A stretch of DNA of 64,000 bases from Boothiomyces macroporosus (GCA_027604185.1 JADGKB010000063.1:1-64000); one strand, 5' to 3'. Numbered from the stretch's first letter, positions 1-11,994 are shown. Made by a program: numbers and translations. Notes: generated by a model not told the origin, from the letters alone.

Positions 1-41
1 TGTTAATCGAGAGGTTGGTGGTTCAAGCCCACCTGGGAGCG
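1..41 (+). tRNA. tRNA-Asn(GTT), 3' part, cut by window edge
   Basis: The window opens at U33 of the anticodon loop: T, then anticodon GTT at 2-4. The 3' anticodon stem (7-11), a 5-nt variable loop (12-16) and a perfect five-pair T arm (17-21 with 29-33, loop TTCAAGC at 22-28) follow. The 3' acceptor strand is at 34-40 and the discriminator G at 41. A run of six T at 44-49 is a Pol III terminator. The 5' half lies outside the window, so an intron or D arm cannot be judged. Confidence 0.93.
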
Positions 42-497
42 AATTTTTTCTTCCAAGAAATTGGTTGTTTACAATTACTCAATTCGAAACTGCAATGCAC
101 TGGATGAATTGGCTCAATGTTTTTTCATTTTGTGCCAAATCTAATTGGATTTATCGAAAGGTTCTCACTGTATTTAGTGAGAATCTCCTTTTGCTATGAT
201 CTGTTCAAAGTTCAAAACGAGCCAAGCATGACGGATATAAAGTGCAAATGACTTCCGCACTGTTGAGCCCAGATGCTGGCTTGTGTTACCTTGCGACATT
301 TTTATCAGCTAAAAACGAAATGTCTTTAAGATCACTAAGCTAATTTTAAAATTAAAAACCCCAACCGGAAGCAGACTCTAACCTACATTCAATATTTGCT
401 TTTACTGCTCCTTTATCCTCTGCAATTGATGACAAATACGGCGCGTGTAATATTTAGAAAAAGGCAGGGACCAAAGAATTTTATCACTATTTACTCA
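42..497. other. Intergenic region upstream of the Zn2Cys6 gene
   Basis: It begins with the Pol III T-run at 44-49 after the tRNA. I see no open frame with coding character, no second tRNA and no repeat. It presumably holds the promoter and 5' UTR of the gene starting at 498. Confidence 0.5.
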
Positions 498-2122
498 ATG
501 GGAAAGAAAATAAGATATTCCTGTGATAATTGTGTGAAACTGGTATGTATTTGCTGATCTGTTAGAAGAGAAGATGTGATAAAAAAGAAATATGCAGTCA
601 CTGCAGCACTAAAAATATTAAATGCACATACACACAATTGGACGCTGTAGCTAAAACCTTGAACAAAGTAGAGAGCCGTATTCAGCAATTAGAGTTGAAC
701 TTGATGGTGTTCTACAACTATATTGAACAAAAGAAACCAAAGTTGTGCACCCCTCAAATGGAACTGCCTGCGACCCTGGAATCAGTGCTTTTCGAATCCA
801 AGCATGGGCAGCTGCTTACAGCAGCCTTCAAAAAGTTTCCATATCCACTATCTGTGGTTCCTGAAGTTTATTTGAGATCATCTGCAGATTTATTTTGGCC
901 CCTCGAATTTGCATTGTATGCTTATGGTGCTACTTTTATCGCAGATGAACTGGTTCCCCCAGGGCTACAAAATCGGATTGAATTGGCGGAACTGTTTATA
1001 CAAAAGTCCCAAACTTTTAAATTTGAAAACGACCACTTGAATGTTCTCACGCTGTGCATAATTGGCCAAGTATTATTTCGTAACATTCGATTAAATCTAG
1101 ATTTAGATCAGAAGGAATCTATGCTAATACACATAAAGTTTGCCATAGAAACTGCCAAATCGATTGGTCTGAACACTGAAGCAGGAATAGCAAAACTATC
1201 CCATTTTGATTATGAGAAGGAGAATCTACGAAGGATCTGGTGGCTACTATACTGCAATTTCGCGCAAGCACCTAATTCATTCGGCGAAACAATTATTTCA
1301 GACTGTGATCACATGTTATTTTTACCCTCTGATAATTTCTATTTTGAAAATGCTGGGCCAGATGACTATTATGGCATAGACCTAATGGCTTTCGCGGAAT
1401 GGTATACACCCAATACCACCATAAAATCCCTGCAAGCTAACCGGATCATTCTGAAAAAAATAATGGTAAAAACCCACCATTATTTTTACCTGGAGCTTGG
1501 TGGAGATCGTCAAGCTTGTTACGCTGCGGGTTGCATAAATGCATCACTCAACGACTGGTCTGATAATTTATTGCCCACATTAATAACACATATCACGAAA
1601 ATTCAAAAGCAACAGGCCATTGAATTAGATCAACCATGGTTTGCTCTTTACATTGCAATGTTGTACAACACTTGTAGGGTCAACCTGGTTATCCCAAACT
1701 TTATCAAAAATGTAATTAAAGGCAAGAACGTGGTACGGTTAATGTACTTTAAAGAGGGCATGGAAGCAGCGATCAACAATTCAAAACTGATTGCTCTTAT
1801 TGTAAATTTTAACACAGATGTAGATTATTTATCTCCCACATTGCTAATATGCTTATTTCATTGCGCGTTCTTTTTGCAGTGCTGTAGTAAGATTGTCCAG
1901 AGTACGAACATTGAAACCTCGTATCTGTTACATATGGATGGATTAAGGCTGTTTGGGGTCGCATTTCAAAAGTTTAATCGACTCTACAACATTCTCGTGT
2001 CAATGCAAACCATGACGCTTCTTGATTCAACAATCTTTTATGGCATGTTCAAACGTAGAAAGATGGATGAAACCATGGACAAACAAGTCCCAAACAATTT
2101 CGAAAATTTTACTTGTATTTAA
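498..2122 (+). CDS. Zn2Cys6 transcription factor with fungal-specific middle region
   Basis: Predicted 533-residue nuclear DNA-binding regulator. The first exon plus second exon give a perfect zinc cluster with cysteines at residues 9, 12, 19, 25, 28 and 35 (C-x2-C-x6-C-x5-C-x2-C-x6-C). A short linker and coiled stretch (residues about 40-60) follow, then a long helical region typical of the fungal-specific transcription factor domain, including an RRIWWLLY motif. One 23-nt intron (543-565) splits the zinc cluster between the second and third cysteine; without removing it the cluster is destroyed. ATG 498 is the first in frame and directly precedes the cluster. The target genes cannot be inferred. 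Convergent with RRN3, 48 bases away. Confidence 0.88.
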
Positions 2123-2170
2123 AAAATATTATATTATTTCCATTGTACTCTAGTGATATCGCATTATAAT

Positions 2171-4073
2171 CTAGTAATGATCATTTCCAAATGAGTGTGA
2201 ATGCGACATGGAATATGAATATCTTTCATCTAAAGACATTCCCTTTAATGAATTTTCCAAGTCAGAGTCAGTTACACCATCGCTGGCAATATCAGATTCA
2301 TCTTCTCCATCCCATTCTTGATATATTTTTGATATCGTCAACTTGCACTGGGGTAAAACTAGCGGATCGAATGGGAAAAATGACTCCAGCCTCGATACTA
2401 TGCTCAATTCCTGTGATTTTGTTTGGGACTGAATGGATTCAATTGATGTGTTTGATCTAGATGCCGAAGCATTTATCAGAGGGTAACAGTACATGATATT
2501 CAAATGATGTGCGATTTTCGCAAATTCTTGAACGATGGCTTCAGAGCAAACCTAAAGTCAGATGATAATTACCCTAAGTGGACTAAATTTCGAAAGCAAC
2601 ACCCTCTGAAAGTCAGACAGCTCTGGAGGGAAGGCTCCCGAAGTAGTTCTATCTTCCACAATCATAATTTGTTTCCATCTAAAACAGAATATATATAGAA
2701 TTGCCTGCACTGAGGAATATAAAACGCCAAATCGGTCGACCTATGTTAGTGCTAACCTAACCTGTAACTGCCCGACTAGTTCATGTTCATAGCTATCAAT
2801 ATAGGACTGACACAGTTGGTTCAATAACTTTAGGCAATGTTTTACTGACACTACCCCAACGTGTTTTGCTCTGGCAATGAAGCTTCCCAAATACGAAGCG
2901 GCAGATTCTCGTAATACCGAGGAAGAAGATACATTTAGCAAGTGAGTGACGAGCAATCCCATAAATTCTTCTGGATATTCCGGAATTAATGAGGAAGTGT
3001 AAAAAACAATAAACTGGGCAGATCTTAGCTTGTGGGTAGGCAGCATAATTTTATCGAATGAACTCAGAATTCCAAAAAATGTTTCGTTCAATAAATTTTG
3101 ATCATCGAGTTTTTTGATATTTGATATGTAGGATATAGCCAGTTGCATGACGGTATCTAACTTTGTAATCATTACTTTATAATCAGAAGTAATAATCTGA
3201 GAGCTTGCATCAGAGTCTGAATCACTGTCTTCTGATTGTACATTATGCTCCACCTCAAAATCATCCATTGCAAACACATTTTCGTTTTCCAGCTCGTCTT
3301 CAATGTCTTCAATTTGAATATCAATCTAAAAATCAGTAATAGTTACATCCATCTGTACTACAAGATCAATAATTATTTCCATCAGCTGAACTCTAATCAC
3401 TGGGGCATATTCTGCAATCGAAAGCAAACTTTTTACATAAAATGAAATGCTCGACAATGGTTCGGACTTGTGCGGGACAGATTTGGAAAGTATAGGTAGA
3501 ATGAATGATGGTCCAGCGGGAATAAGACGTAGTATTTTAGCCAATGCAGAATGGATTTGCTCAAATAGGATGGATAATGGAATGTTTGGATATTTCTTTT
3601 GACCTTGATGTGAATATGACCGTACCTGTTCTGATATATTGAACAATGGTCTGAGTAACTGGAACCACATAGGAAGACTGGGCGGATACAATGTTTTGAA
3701 CTAGGTGTAAATACATGCTGATAAAATTCTGCTCTTGATCCAACCAATCCATCTGTAATATTGCATTCACCAATGATTGCATTTTATGGTTAAGTGAGGA
3801 AACAAACAATGAAAGCGCTTGCACGAGTAGCTTGACTTGCAGTTTAGAAATCCGTTGAGGAGAAGTCGGCGACTGTGAAATAATGTGTAATAATTCGTTG
3901 TACGGCTGTTCGTTGCCCTTTCGTTATGCTTCAAATACCTTTGTTTTTTCCTGAAAGACATTGGCAAGGTATTTGGTCATGGAATCATAGTCTTTGGGAA
4001 AGTCTTCCCTTTCCGTTGCTGGTAATGAAAACCGCACATTCTTTAATTCGCTGTCCATTGGAATTCCTAACAT
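2171..4073 (-). CDS. RRN3: RNA polymerase I initiation factor RRN3 (TIF-IA)
   Basis: Links RNA polymerase I to the core factor at rDNA promoters. The spliced protein is 598 residues, the normal family size. Recognisable blocks are LPTHKLRSAQFIVFY, the SAASYLGSFIARAKHVG block in mid-protein, and the C-terminal LESFFPFDPLVL with an acidic, Ser-rich tail. An acidic Ser/Asp/Glu loop (EDIEDELENEN to DSDSDAS) sits where the family has its regulatory acidic insertion. Introns at 3918-3938, 3604-3625, 3326-3346, 2741-2761 and 2552-2572 (21, 22, 21, 21, 21 nt); all junctions keep frame and total coding length is divisible by three. Start chosen at 4073; the in-frame ATG at 4058 is an alternative. Confidence 0.93.
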
Positions 4074-4350
4074 GAAATCCAAGTGAAAGGTTGAAAAAAA
4101 ATTATCGCCGAAAATTTCAAATTGACCTCTGGATGAAACCTATAGGTGAAACAAGCTCTCGATCACTTTGAAAAACTTGTGGGGCGATCCCTTTCAAGTA
4201 CCAGCATGCTCTTATCCAGAGTGTAGACACATGTCCGGAAATTCAGGACATTTAGCTCAATGGGAATGTTTACTTGAGTGGATTATAAACATACGATGGT
4301 GGTCATCCTGAGATTTGACGTCACTGCGATAATTTTCCTACTCCTTTGAA

Positions 4351-5934
4351 ATGCAGGATGATCCACTTTTCCCATGGAAGAAGCATTCGGGCTTCAAAAA
4401 AGGCCTTTTGACAGACATTGTGATGGGGGATGAGCATATGTCGAAAAGCAAATACGAAACTACAATGAATTCAGATTACGTTCCGAAGCGAATATCAAAT
4501 AATCAAAAAATTGCAGGAAGATCCTCTGGCTTTGTAATTTCAGATCCTAGTCAAAAGCACATATCCTTTGGAGATGGTAATTTGGTTTCAAGCGAGCATC
4601 AAGAGAGCGTGACTGAAAGTGCCTACAAAGCGCCAGATGTAGACTATCTGAAAAAAGGTTGTTAAAGATCTAAATTAGACTCTAAATTGCCAACAGAGAC
4701 CTCGATTCGCCTTGCGCATCATTCTAAGCCTTTAACCGCAACTGCTGCTGCCCATGTTGGGCAACAGACACGTCAAGATCTGCCTATTGATGACCACTTC
4801 TTTAAACTGTTTACAACAACAACTGAAAAGGCATATAGGGTTCATAATGATGACTCCAAATACCCTCGACAGATATTTGGAGGGAGGAAGTCCCAGTTGG
4901 TCTTTGGTGATCAAAGTAGCCAGTTATCGTACAACACCACTCAAAGCACGTCCTTTGTAAAACACAGCCAATCAGATTTTGGACCGCATGCAAAGTATAA
5001 ACCCAAAATAACTGATATTTTCAGCACTAAACACGAGATTACTCCCCGCTCCCATTTCACCACAACCCTTAGTTCTACATATCAAGGAAAACAGATTCCC
5101 CCTGAAGATAGACAATATGTGCCTAATGTATCTCAAAAGAATGGCTCTAGCCATATTCACTTTGGACAGGATGCTTATGAAGTAGAAAATGATTTATCAG
5201 TTACAAAATCAGATTTCTCTTTCAAAAAGCTTGATTCTCCCGTAAAAAGCATTAAATCTGGTAAACCAGAGGGTATTTTGAAAGCAATGGCGCCCTCTAC
5301 AGAATTGAACATGAAGTCCTATTCAGAAGCATGCTACAAGCCCCCAGTAATAACAAATAAAGCTGCTGCAGGACTTCCCACTCAATGCTTTGGACGGAAT
5401 CCTTGCGAACCTCTTACACTAGAGCACACTTTTCATTCGGCCGTGCCTACTGGTGATCAGCTTTACTTTGATTTCGCACATGCCAATACTACGTCAAAAG
5501 GAGATTTCAAAGAATACACACTTACTAGTCCTCCTTCGCACCCACCATTGGGATACAATATCACCAAATCTAAAGTGTTTGCAAAAGATACTGAATGCAC
5601 TACTGACTATGTAACAAGCTCACATAGCGAGTTCATCCCATACACTTCCACAGAAGCCAAACTTACCAGAGGAATCCCAATAAATCCATACAGGACATCG
5701 CACCGCATAGGTTCGGATGATACCTTTGATGTTCGAACTGCTCACCAAGACGATTTCAAAAACCCAAAAATCAATTGCAAAAGACTGCCAAAGTTACCCC
5801 ATCTAGCGCAGGTAAATAAGCTGTTCCCACTGGCCAAAGATCAAATGAAAAAGTATGAAACCACAATGGAGGAGTACTATGGTGTGAGGAAAGGACTGTA
5901 CTTTAACAAGGATGGAACAGTTGCTACTAAATAG
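4351..5934 (+). CDS. SAXO/TEX45-like axonemal microtubule repeat protein
   Basis: Predicted 520-residue protein of low-complexity extended character, Pro/Thr/Ser/Lys rich, built of degenerate repeats with Ser-x-x-(H/Q)-x-x-FG and Y-x-T-T cores (for example SSHIHFGQD, SQLVFGDQS, KHISFGDGN, KYETTM near both ends). Such repeats are seen in stabilizer-of-axonemal-microtubule and TEX45 type microtubule inner or associated proteins of flagella; the assignment rests on this pattern only. One 21-nt intron at 4658-4678. No transmembrane segment or signal peptide. It shares a 277-base divergent region with RRN3 and ends 29 bases from VMA7 in convergent orientation. It could be another flagellar protein with similar repeats. 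Confidence 0.6.
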
Positions 5935-5963
5935 TTGAATAAAAATCCTGTTTATTAATTTCT

Positions 5964-6359
5964 TCATCCATCGCCAAACAATTTTGAAATTCTTTTCAGC
6001 ACAGAGTCTTTAGCTGGATCATAAGGGTGATCTTTTGAAGGTATTTCCAACACTGTAGGAAAAGCTTGTTCATAACTGTCAATCATTGGCCTTATCATCT
6101 CCGCGACCTAGATCAGAAACCACGTACATGCTGATTAACCAATACAATCGCTATATCTTTACGAGTTGTAAACGTTTCAAAAGCCTCTTCAATTTTTGCA
6201 AGTGGTGTTTCTTGTTAAGTAAGACTTACTTGCATCCACTACCAAGAAGTTTGTTTGTTGTTTGGTATCGGTATGTCCTATTCCTGCGAGTAATAGTCCT
6301 GTGACTGAATCTTCGTCTCCTATTACGGCCATGTAGATTCTCTCCTTTTGAGATGCCAT
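5964..6359 (-). CDS. VMA7: V-type H+-ATPase subunit F
   Basis: Stalk subunit F of the V1 sector of the vacuolar proton pump. The spliced product is 118 residues, exactly the yeast length. It starts [20 protein letters not shown], followed by NFLVVDAKTPL, the [19 protein letters not shown] block and the C-terminal [18 protein letters not shown], all hallmarks of the family. Two introns: 6211-6229 (19 nt, among the shortest in the window) and 6108-6127 (20 nt). Start and stop codons sit 37 and 29 bases from the neighbouring coding regions. Confidence 0.97.
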
Positions 6360-6396
6360 TTAAAAAAGTCAAAGATAATATTAAAAATTACTTATA

Positions 6397-7106
6397 TTAG
6401 GAGCTAATCGCTATAATAGCCAAGATAACAAGCACTACAATGAGAATGATGATTGTGACTTGCTGCTTGATATCCGAATTGGCCTTGATGAAATCCTTCA
6501 TCCTCTTCATACCATCCTGGAGCCTGTTTTGAGTCGCATCAACGTGGTCTTCAACTTCGCCCAGTAGTCTACCTAAGAAACGAAATACCTAGTTTGATCC
6601 TCCAATTCATCCCCCATAACCCGGCCAATTTCCTTCATATTTCTGATTGTAACAGCGACTTCATCCATTTGCTTGTCTTGCGATTGCATTATCTGTTGCT
6701 GCATCATCTGTTCATTTTCAATCATTCCAGCTCTCGATTTCTTTTCGGCTTGCGGTTGCGACTGTTTCTCCACCAGTCTTGATTTTAGCTCTTCAACTGT
6801 TCTGCGGGAATTGGAAACGAATTGTTTTCTTTCGTCAATTTCTCTCCTGTCCAATTTGAAGCGAGAAGGGTTTCCTTGTACAATCTCTATTAGTAACAAG
6901 TACTTTAATCGTATCATCCAATTCATCCAAGTCTGCATTAATGTTTTGGAGTCTGTCGCGGATATCGTTATTGAACCGCTTCTGGTCTTTTTCAGGTGTG
7001 GAATTTCGCTGTTGGAATAGTTGCTGGACTTGCGCAAGTGATTGTTCTACTTCTCTGGAATTAATTGAAAAAACCTCTTTACAATGTTGAAAGGGTCGTC
7101 AGCCAT
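6397..7106 (-). CDS. TLG1: Syntaxin-6/Tlg1-like Qc-SNARE
   Basis: 216-residue tail-anchored t-SNARE of the trans-Golgi/endosome. N-terminal MADDPFNIVK and a three-helix region with NPSRFKLDRREIDERKQFV match the syntaxin-6 N-terminal domain. The SNARE motif carries the zero-layer glutamine in ELEDQTRLLGE and ends in QDGMKRMKDFI. A C-terminal hydrophobic anchor of about 20 residues (IIILIVVLVILAIIAI) follows directly. Introns: 7055-7074 (20), 6885-6903 (19) and 6569-6588 (20). In the last two an earlier AG (giving 17 or 16 nt) would break the frame and is not used. Confidence 0.93.
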
Positions 7107-7193
7107 TTGAATTTCACGAAAAGTTTCAAAGCGCGATTCCAAACCAAATTCCAATAATAGAAATATTTCAATTTTGATGGCATTCATACTAGT

Positions 7194-8031
7194 TTATTTG
7201 CCTTTATAGTATTCAACAAAGTTGTCAATCAACACTGGCCATGCCCCTTCACTATCATGGTCCGCAAAGTCATCAGCGCTGGTGAATACAAAATCCCAAA
7301 AGAGATTCCAAGTGTCTTTGCTGATTGCCTTGCCTTTATGATTTGCCTTGTTAGTTATTGAGTACCTCAAGGAATTCTAGCCATGCGTCCATGTGCTTGA
7401 ATTTGGAACCAATCAACAAATGCCAAAATGCAATTGCTGTCTCATAACCTAGAATAAGATAAATCCAACTTAGATTCTTTTGTCCTTCGTTCTTTCCGAA
7501 AACAAATGTGAATTGATAGATTTGTTTTCCTGTAGTTTCATTCTCTAATTCTTCCCGCAACTGTGGTATTTTATCCTTGAGCTGCTCGATATTTACAACC
7601 TCTAATTAGAACGAATTACTCCCAATTCTTTACATCCTTCCGCAAATCCGTCCCTAGTGAACTCGCACATATTTTTGCATTTCATATGCCAGGCAAGGGC
7701 AACCAATACCACATCGGAAGGATCTAATCCAAGATCATCTAGATGAACAAAAATTACTGCAGAGTTGCTCAGTGCCATCCACGCCAATTATGTCTTCGTC
7801 TTGATCTTCATCAGCAACAAATACCTTTGTATTTTTCAAAGAATTCATTAATTTCCTTCAGATCGAGCTTCTTGTTGTTTGGGTTTCTGAAAAATGAGTT
7901 GACAGCATTTTGGAGGTGCCAGTTGTTCTTTACAAGAAACGTTTTTGCGTTATCCTTTCTTTGTTTAATATATGAGATTACGTAGCAGAGGTAATTTCCA
8001 TGAATTGTTCAATCTTTTGTTTCTGACTCAT
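7194..8031 (-). CDS. DCN1: DCN1-like cullin neddylation protein
   Basis: Scaffold E3 that promotes NEDD8 transfer to cullins. The spliced 238-residue protein has an N-terminal UBA-like segment (QKIEQFMEITSAT to LQNAVNSFF, residues about 5-45) and the PONY/DCUN1 domain: IGVDGTEQLCNDLGLDP, VLVALAWHMKC, ETAIAFWHLL and the C-terminal GAWPVLIDNFVEYY. Six introns in a short gene: 7959-7981 (23), 7806-7824 (19), 7739-7757 (19), 7600-7619 (20), 7449-7469 (21), 7347-7365 (19). For intron 2 a 25-nt alternative ending at the next AG would also stay in frame. The 21-nt intron 7449-7469 has no in-frame stop if retained. The start codon faces MGM1 with 53 bases between the ATGs. Confidence 0.95.
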
Positions 8032-8084
8032 TATTGATTTGGAAACTTTTTCGTTCCCCAGCCACTCCTTGATGAATCAAAGTA

Positions 8085-10540
8085 ATGCGGCTAAAAAGTT
8101 GGAAAATGTTCTTTAAACGAGCAAGGAACGGGTTTCACTACCAGCAACGGAGAAATGCCGCCTTCATTCCTAGGACAGTCATGACCCTCATACGTTTACC
8201 TATAGCAGCCGCAGGTGCTGGAATGGGTGTGACGGCATACATGCATTACAAAGTGTCTGAAGCTACAAAAGACATGGTTCCTGATTGGATGAAGAAATCA
8301 TTTGAAAATGCAAACAAATATTTTGAATCTTTGGATTTTAATGGAAGCGTTCAAGAGGCTCAAGGGCAAATTTCAAACACTGTTGAAAAAATATTGGAAA
8401 ACAAAAAGAAACCTGGAAAGCAGCCAGAGAGTGTCACCATAGTCAAAGATGAAGAAGAGAAAAAGTACGATATTCCAGTCATTCACCAGGCCAAAATTGA
8501 TGATAACCACTTGATGGGATTGACCCGCAAATTGATAGAAATCCGCAATTTGCTAAAGTCTGTTGATACCTCCACTTCCGCACTTACCTTACCATCAATT
8601 GTTGTTGTTGGGTCGCAATCATCTGGCAAATCATCTGTGCTGGAAGCCATTGTTGGACACGAATTCTTGCCAAAGTACTTTTAGCTAATTCTAGAGGAGC
8701 AAACATGGTTACGAGAAGACCAATTGAGCTAACTTTGATCCATACACCAGATGCTGACAAGGAGTATTCAGAATTCCCTCAATTGCAACTAGGAAAAATT
8801 ACTTCGTTTGAAAAAGTTCAAAAAACTCTTACGGACTTGAATCTAGCTGTTTCTGATGAGGAGTGCGTATCTCATTCTCCTATTGAACTGAAAATTTACT
8901 CTCCTTATGTCCCTGACCTTACAATGGTGGATTTACCAGGTTTCATTCAAGTCTCTACTAAAAATCAACCACGAGCACTCAAGCAAAAGATTATTGATCT
9001 GTGTGAAAAATACATTGCAGAGCCAAACGTAATTCTTGCGGTGTCTGCAGCTGACGTTGATCTTGCAAACTCAGAAGGTAAGAAGGTCTAACAGTTAGCT
9101 CTAAGAGCTAGTAGAAGGGTGGATCCCCTTGGATTGAGAACTATTGGTGTTATAACAAAGATGGACTTGGTAGAACCTGCATTGGGAGTTTCAATGTTGA
9201 ACGTAATTTATTACTAATGCTAGAATCAAGATTTCCCATTAAGCTTGGGCTATATTGGTGTGGTAAACAAGCCTGGCACTGGCAAGTCTGCCGCCATGAT
9301 TCGATCTGAGAATGCATTTTTCAAAAAGAACCCAGAATACGATCCTTCTCAAGTGGGTTCTACCACTCTCAGAAGAAGGTTGATGGAGGTGTTGGAAAGT
9401 CATATGGGTCGTTCTTTGCACCATATTGCTGACGCCGTTGAAACTGAGCTGGATGATGCTCGCTACCAATTCAAAGTATTATACAACGACCTCAGAATCA
9501 CCCCTGAAAGCTATGTTGCCGAATGCATGGATGCACTAAAACACAAATTTAAGGATTTCACCAAGCAATTTGATAAGCCAAGTGTAAGAGAAAACATCAG
9601 AGTTATGCTGGAAAGGCGTATGATTGATATTATTTCTGATTTGTATTGGAAAGATGACCGGATCGCAGTGTTGCCAAAAGATTGTACTAACGAAGAGAAT
9701 GGGTTGTGGGATGCTAGAGTTAGCCAAGCTTCTGCGCAGTTAACTCGATCGGGTGTCGGAAAGGCTTCTGTTCAACTTATTGTTGATTCAATTGGGTCCA
9801 AGCTGGATGAAATTACTTCAGTTGAGCCTTGGAGCTTCCACGAATCTGCCAGAAAACAAGTGATTCAACATGCTACAGACTTACTTCGCTCTAAATTCCA
9901 CGTCACTGTCGCTCAAGTCGAAAATACAATCAAGCCATACAAATTTGAAGTAGATGCCACTGAATTGGAATGGAAAGACGGCCAAAGAAGAACAGTCGAA
10001 ACATTACAAAACCAACTGAACGAAAGCCAGCAGAAATTACAAGGAATAAAAGCCAACATCGGCCGTAGAAAGTTGAGACATGCCATCAAATATGTCAACT
10101 ATTTGGACGACGCACTTAAATCAAATCCAAACTTAGAGGTGCCTGATGCACCATTCCCAGCACCAGTATTAGCACAAGCGCGACAAGCCATTCACTCCCA
10201 AGCCGAAATTAGTATATTGCACCAACGTATAGCTGCAGTAAAATCTAGGCAATGTAGTTCCTTGCAGAACAAGGCATGCTGCCCCGAAGTATTCTTGTCT
10301 GTTGTTTCTGAAAAGCTTGCTTCAACTGCGGTGATGTTTATCTACATTGAGCTTCTGAACGACTTTTTCTACCAACTTCCTAGAGAAATTGACAGCAAAA
10401 TGTACTACTCACTTGGAAAGGAAGAAATATTAAAATTCTGCAAAGAGAACCCTGGTATAGAGCAGCACTTGAAAGTACAAGAAAGAAAAAACACACTAGA
10501 ACTTGTCGCCTCGAAACTCAGAGAAATCAATCGCAAATAA
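8085..10540 (+). CDS. MGM1: Mitochondrial dynamin-like GTPase Mgm1/OPA1
   Basis: Inner-membrane fusion GTPase, 797 residues. A basic N-terminus ([17 protein letters not shown]) looks like a mitochondrial presequence, followed by a hydrophobic segment ([19 protein letters not shown]). The GTPase domain shows the P-loop GSQSSGKSS, switch region NMVTRRP, VDLPG, and TKMD; the middle and effector regions continue to the C-terminus (FYQLPREID). Introns 8675-8694 (20), 9078-9098 (21) and 9203-9223 (21). In the second, the AG at 17 nt leads to a stop and the next AG restores ANSEALRAS, a conserved block. Probably processed in the intermembrane space as in yeast, but no cleavage site is assigned. Confidence 0.95.
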
Positions 10541-10607
10541 ACTGTTTTTATTACCACTGTCCTGTTTCACTTGCTTTGAAGGTCCCCAGTTTTACCTTTT
10601 TTCAAGA

Positions 10608-11390
10608 ATGTCAAAGGAAGAAAATGGCTCTGGATGTTGTGTAATGCTATTGAAACTTGTAGAAGCATTCTTGAATTCTAATAATAAGGAAGAGCCTGCA
10701 CAACCTTCTGTTGTTGCAGTCAACACAGAACAAGCACCAACGAATCAAATGCATACTGAAATTCCATTGACTCAAAAACCTCCTGCAAACTTACCAACTG
10801 TCCAAAAACCACATGCTACTGACTCTCCCAAACCAACAAAACCCCAAGGGCATCATGTAGACGATGAAACTATAGTTGCCAAAGCAGAAGAACTTCGGGC
10901 TAAAGCTAAAACTTTGGCAGCAGAGAGAGGAGAGTTGTATGAAAAATCTCAAAGGGCATGGAACTCTAATGAAAAAGATAAGGCCAAGGAGTATTCGGAT
11001 TTGGCAAAGGAAAAAGGAGCACTGATGGAAAAGGCAAACAGAGAAGCCTCTGATTTGTTCTTTAAAGCAAAGAACGGCGGAAGGCCATTTACAGAAATTG
11101 ATTTGCACGGCCAGTTTGTGAACGAAGCCATCCGCATTACGGATGCGAAAATCAATGAATGCAAAGAAAAGGGTGTAAATGAATTAACAATCATTGTTGG
11201 CAAGGGCCTACACAGTATCGACGGAGTCGCAAAAATCAAGCCTGCAATCATAGAGCTGTTGAACAAGCACAACATCAATGCAAAGGTTGGGGAGCCTAAT
11301 CCTGGTTGTATTACCATTCAGCTGGACAAACCAAGGTCTAGAGCTGTTGGCGACCAGCAAGATATTGTCAATCAATGTCCAATTCAATAA
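10608..11390 (+). CDS. DUF1771 + Smr domain protein
   Basis: 260 residues in one exon. A Pro/Gln-rich linker (residues about 25-90) is followed by a helical DUF1771 domain (AEELRAKAKTLAAERGELYE to ANREASDLFF) and a C-terminal Smr domain with the diagnostic EIDLHGQFVNEAI and the GKGLHSIDG loop. Smr domains bind or nick nucleic acid; in eukaryotes related proteins act in mRNA surveillance (Cue2/N4BP2 type). The usual CUE domain is not visible, so the exact role is open. The start is taken at ATG 10608, since the frame opens upstream only over the 3' end of MGM1, which stops 67 bases before. Confidence 0.9.
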   Translation: MSKEENGSGCCVMLLKLVEAFLNSNNKEEPAQPSVVAVNTEQAPTNQMHTEIPLTQKPPANLPTVQKPHATDSPKPTKPQGHHVDDETIVAKAEELRAKAKTLAAERGELYEKSQRAWNSNEKDKAKEYSDLAKEKGALMEKANREASDLFFKAKNGGRPFTEIDLHGQFVNEAIRITDAKINECKEKGVNELTIIVGKGLHSIDGVAKIKPAIIELLNKHNINAKVGEPNPGCITIQLDKPRSRAVGDQQDIVNQCPIQ

Positions 11391-11492
11391 ATAAGGAGTC
11401 CATTTTTACTTGCCAATTGATGTGCGATAACATTAGCCACACCAATCAGGTGTTTTCTGAGTTGGATTAAGCTTTGAAAACCTTCCGCAAAA

Positions 11493-11892
11493 ATGGGTCT
11501 GGTCCACAAACAATACCTTGATTGCAATTCAAAGGAGAGAGTCTTTGCCTGTTCAGAATGTAAAACGCATCTCACTACAAATGACGAAATTATATCCAAG
11601 GTATTCGATTACTAATCAGAATTTTCGGGGTCAACATGGAACCGCATATTTGTTCAACACTGTGTAACCGATTGCTAATTTCAGCATAAATGTATTTACA
11701 GGCAGTCCTGAAGAACGGAAAATGACAACCGGGCTTCATGTCGTGAGAGACTTGTACTGTACCTCCTGCCAGACTTTGATAGGATGGAAATATGTAAGAG
11801 AGAATTAAACAAAGGATAAAGCATATGTCAGTTCCGAAAAATATAAACAGGGGAGGTATATTTTAGAAAGGTGCTTAATTTATGAAGTATAA
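11493..11892 (+). CDS. Yippee-like zinc-binding protein
   Basis: 112-residue Yippee/YPEL protein. Zinc ligands are two CxxC pairs, CSECKTH near residue 20 and CTSCQTLIGWKY near residue 78. The conserved framework EERKMTTGLHVVRDLYC and SSEKYKQGRYILER is intact. Family members localise to nucleus and centrosome/spindle and scaffold ubiquitin ligase complexes in some lineages; the role here is unknown. Three introns: 11601-11619 (19), 11664-11684 (21), 11794-11814 (21); more than a seventh of this short gene is intron. Confidence 0.96.
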
Positions 11893-11994
11893 AACGCACT
11901 GCGATGTATACTATCTTTCCCTTGTAATTAAAATATATTGGTAATAATTATAATTTTTGATCTGATTGATCTTGACGCGAAAACTACTTGGACT

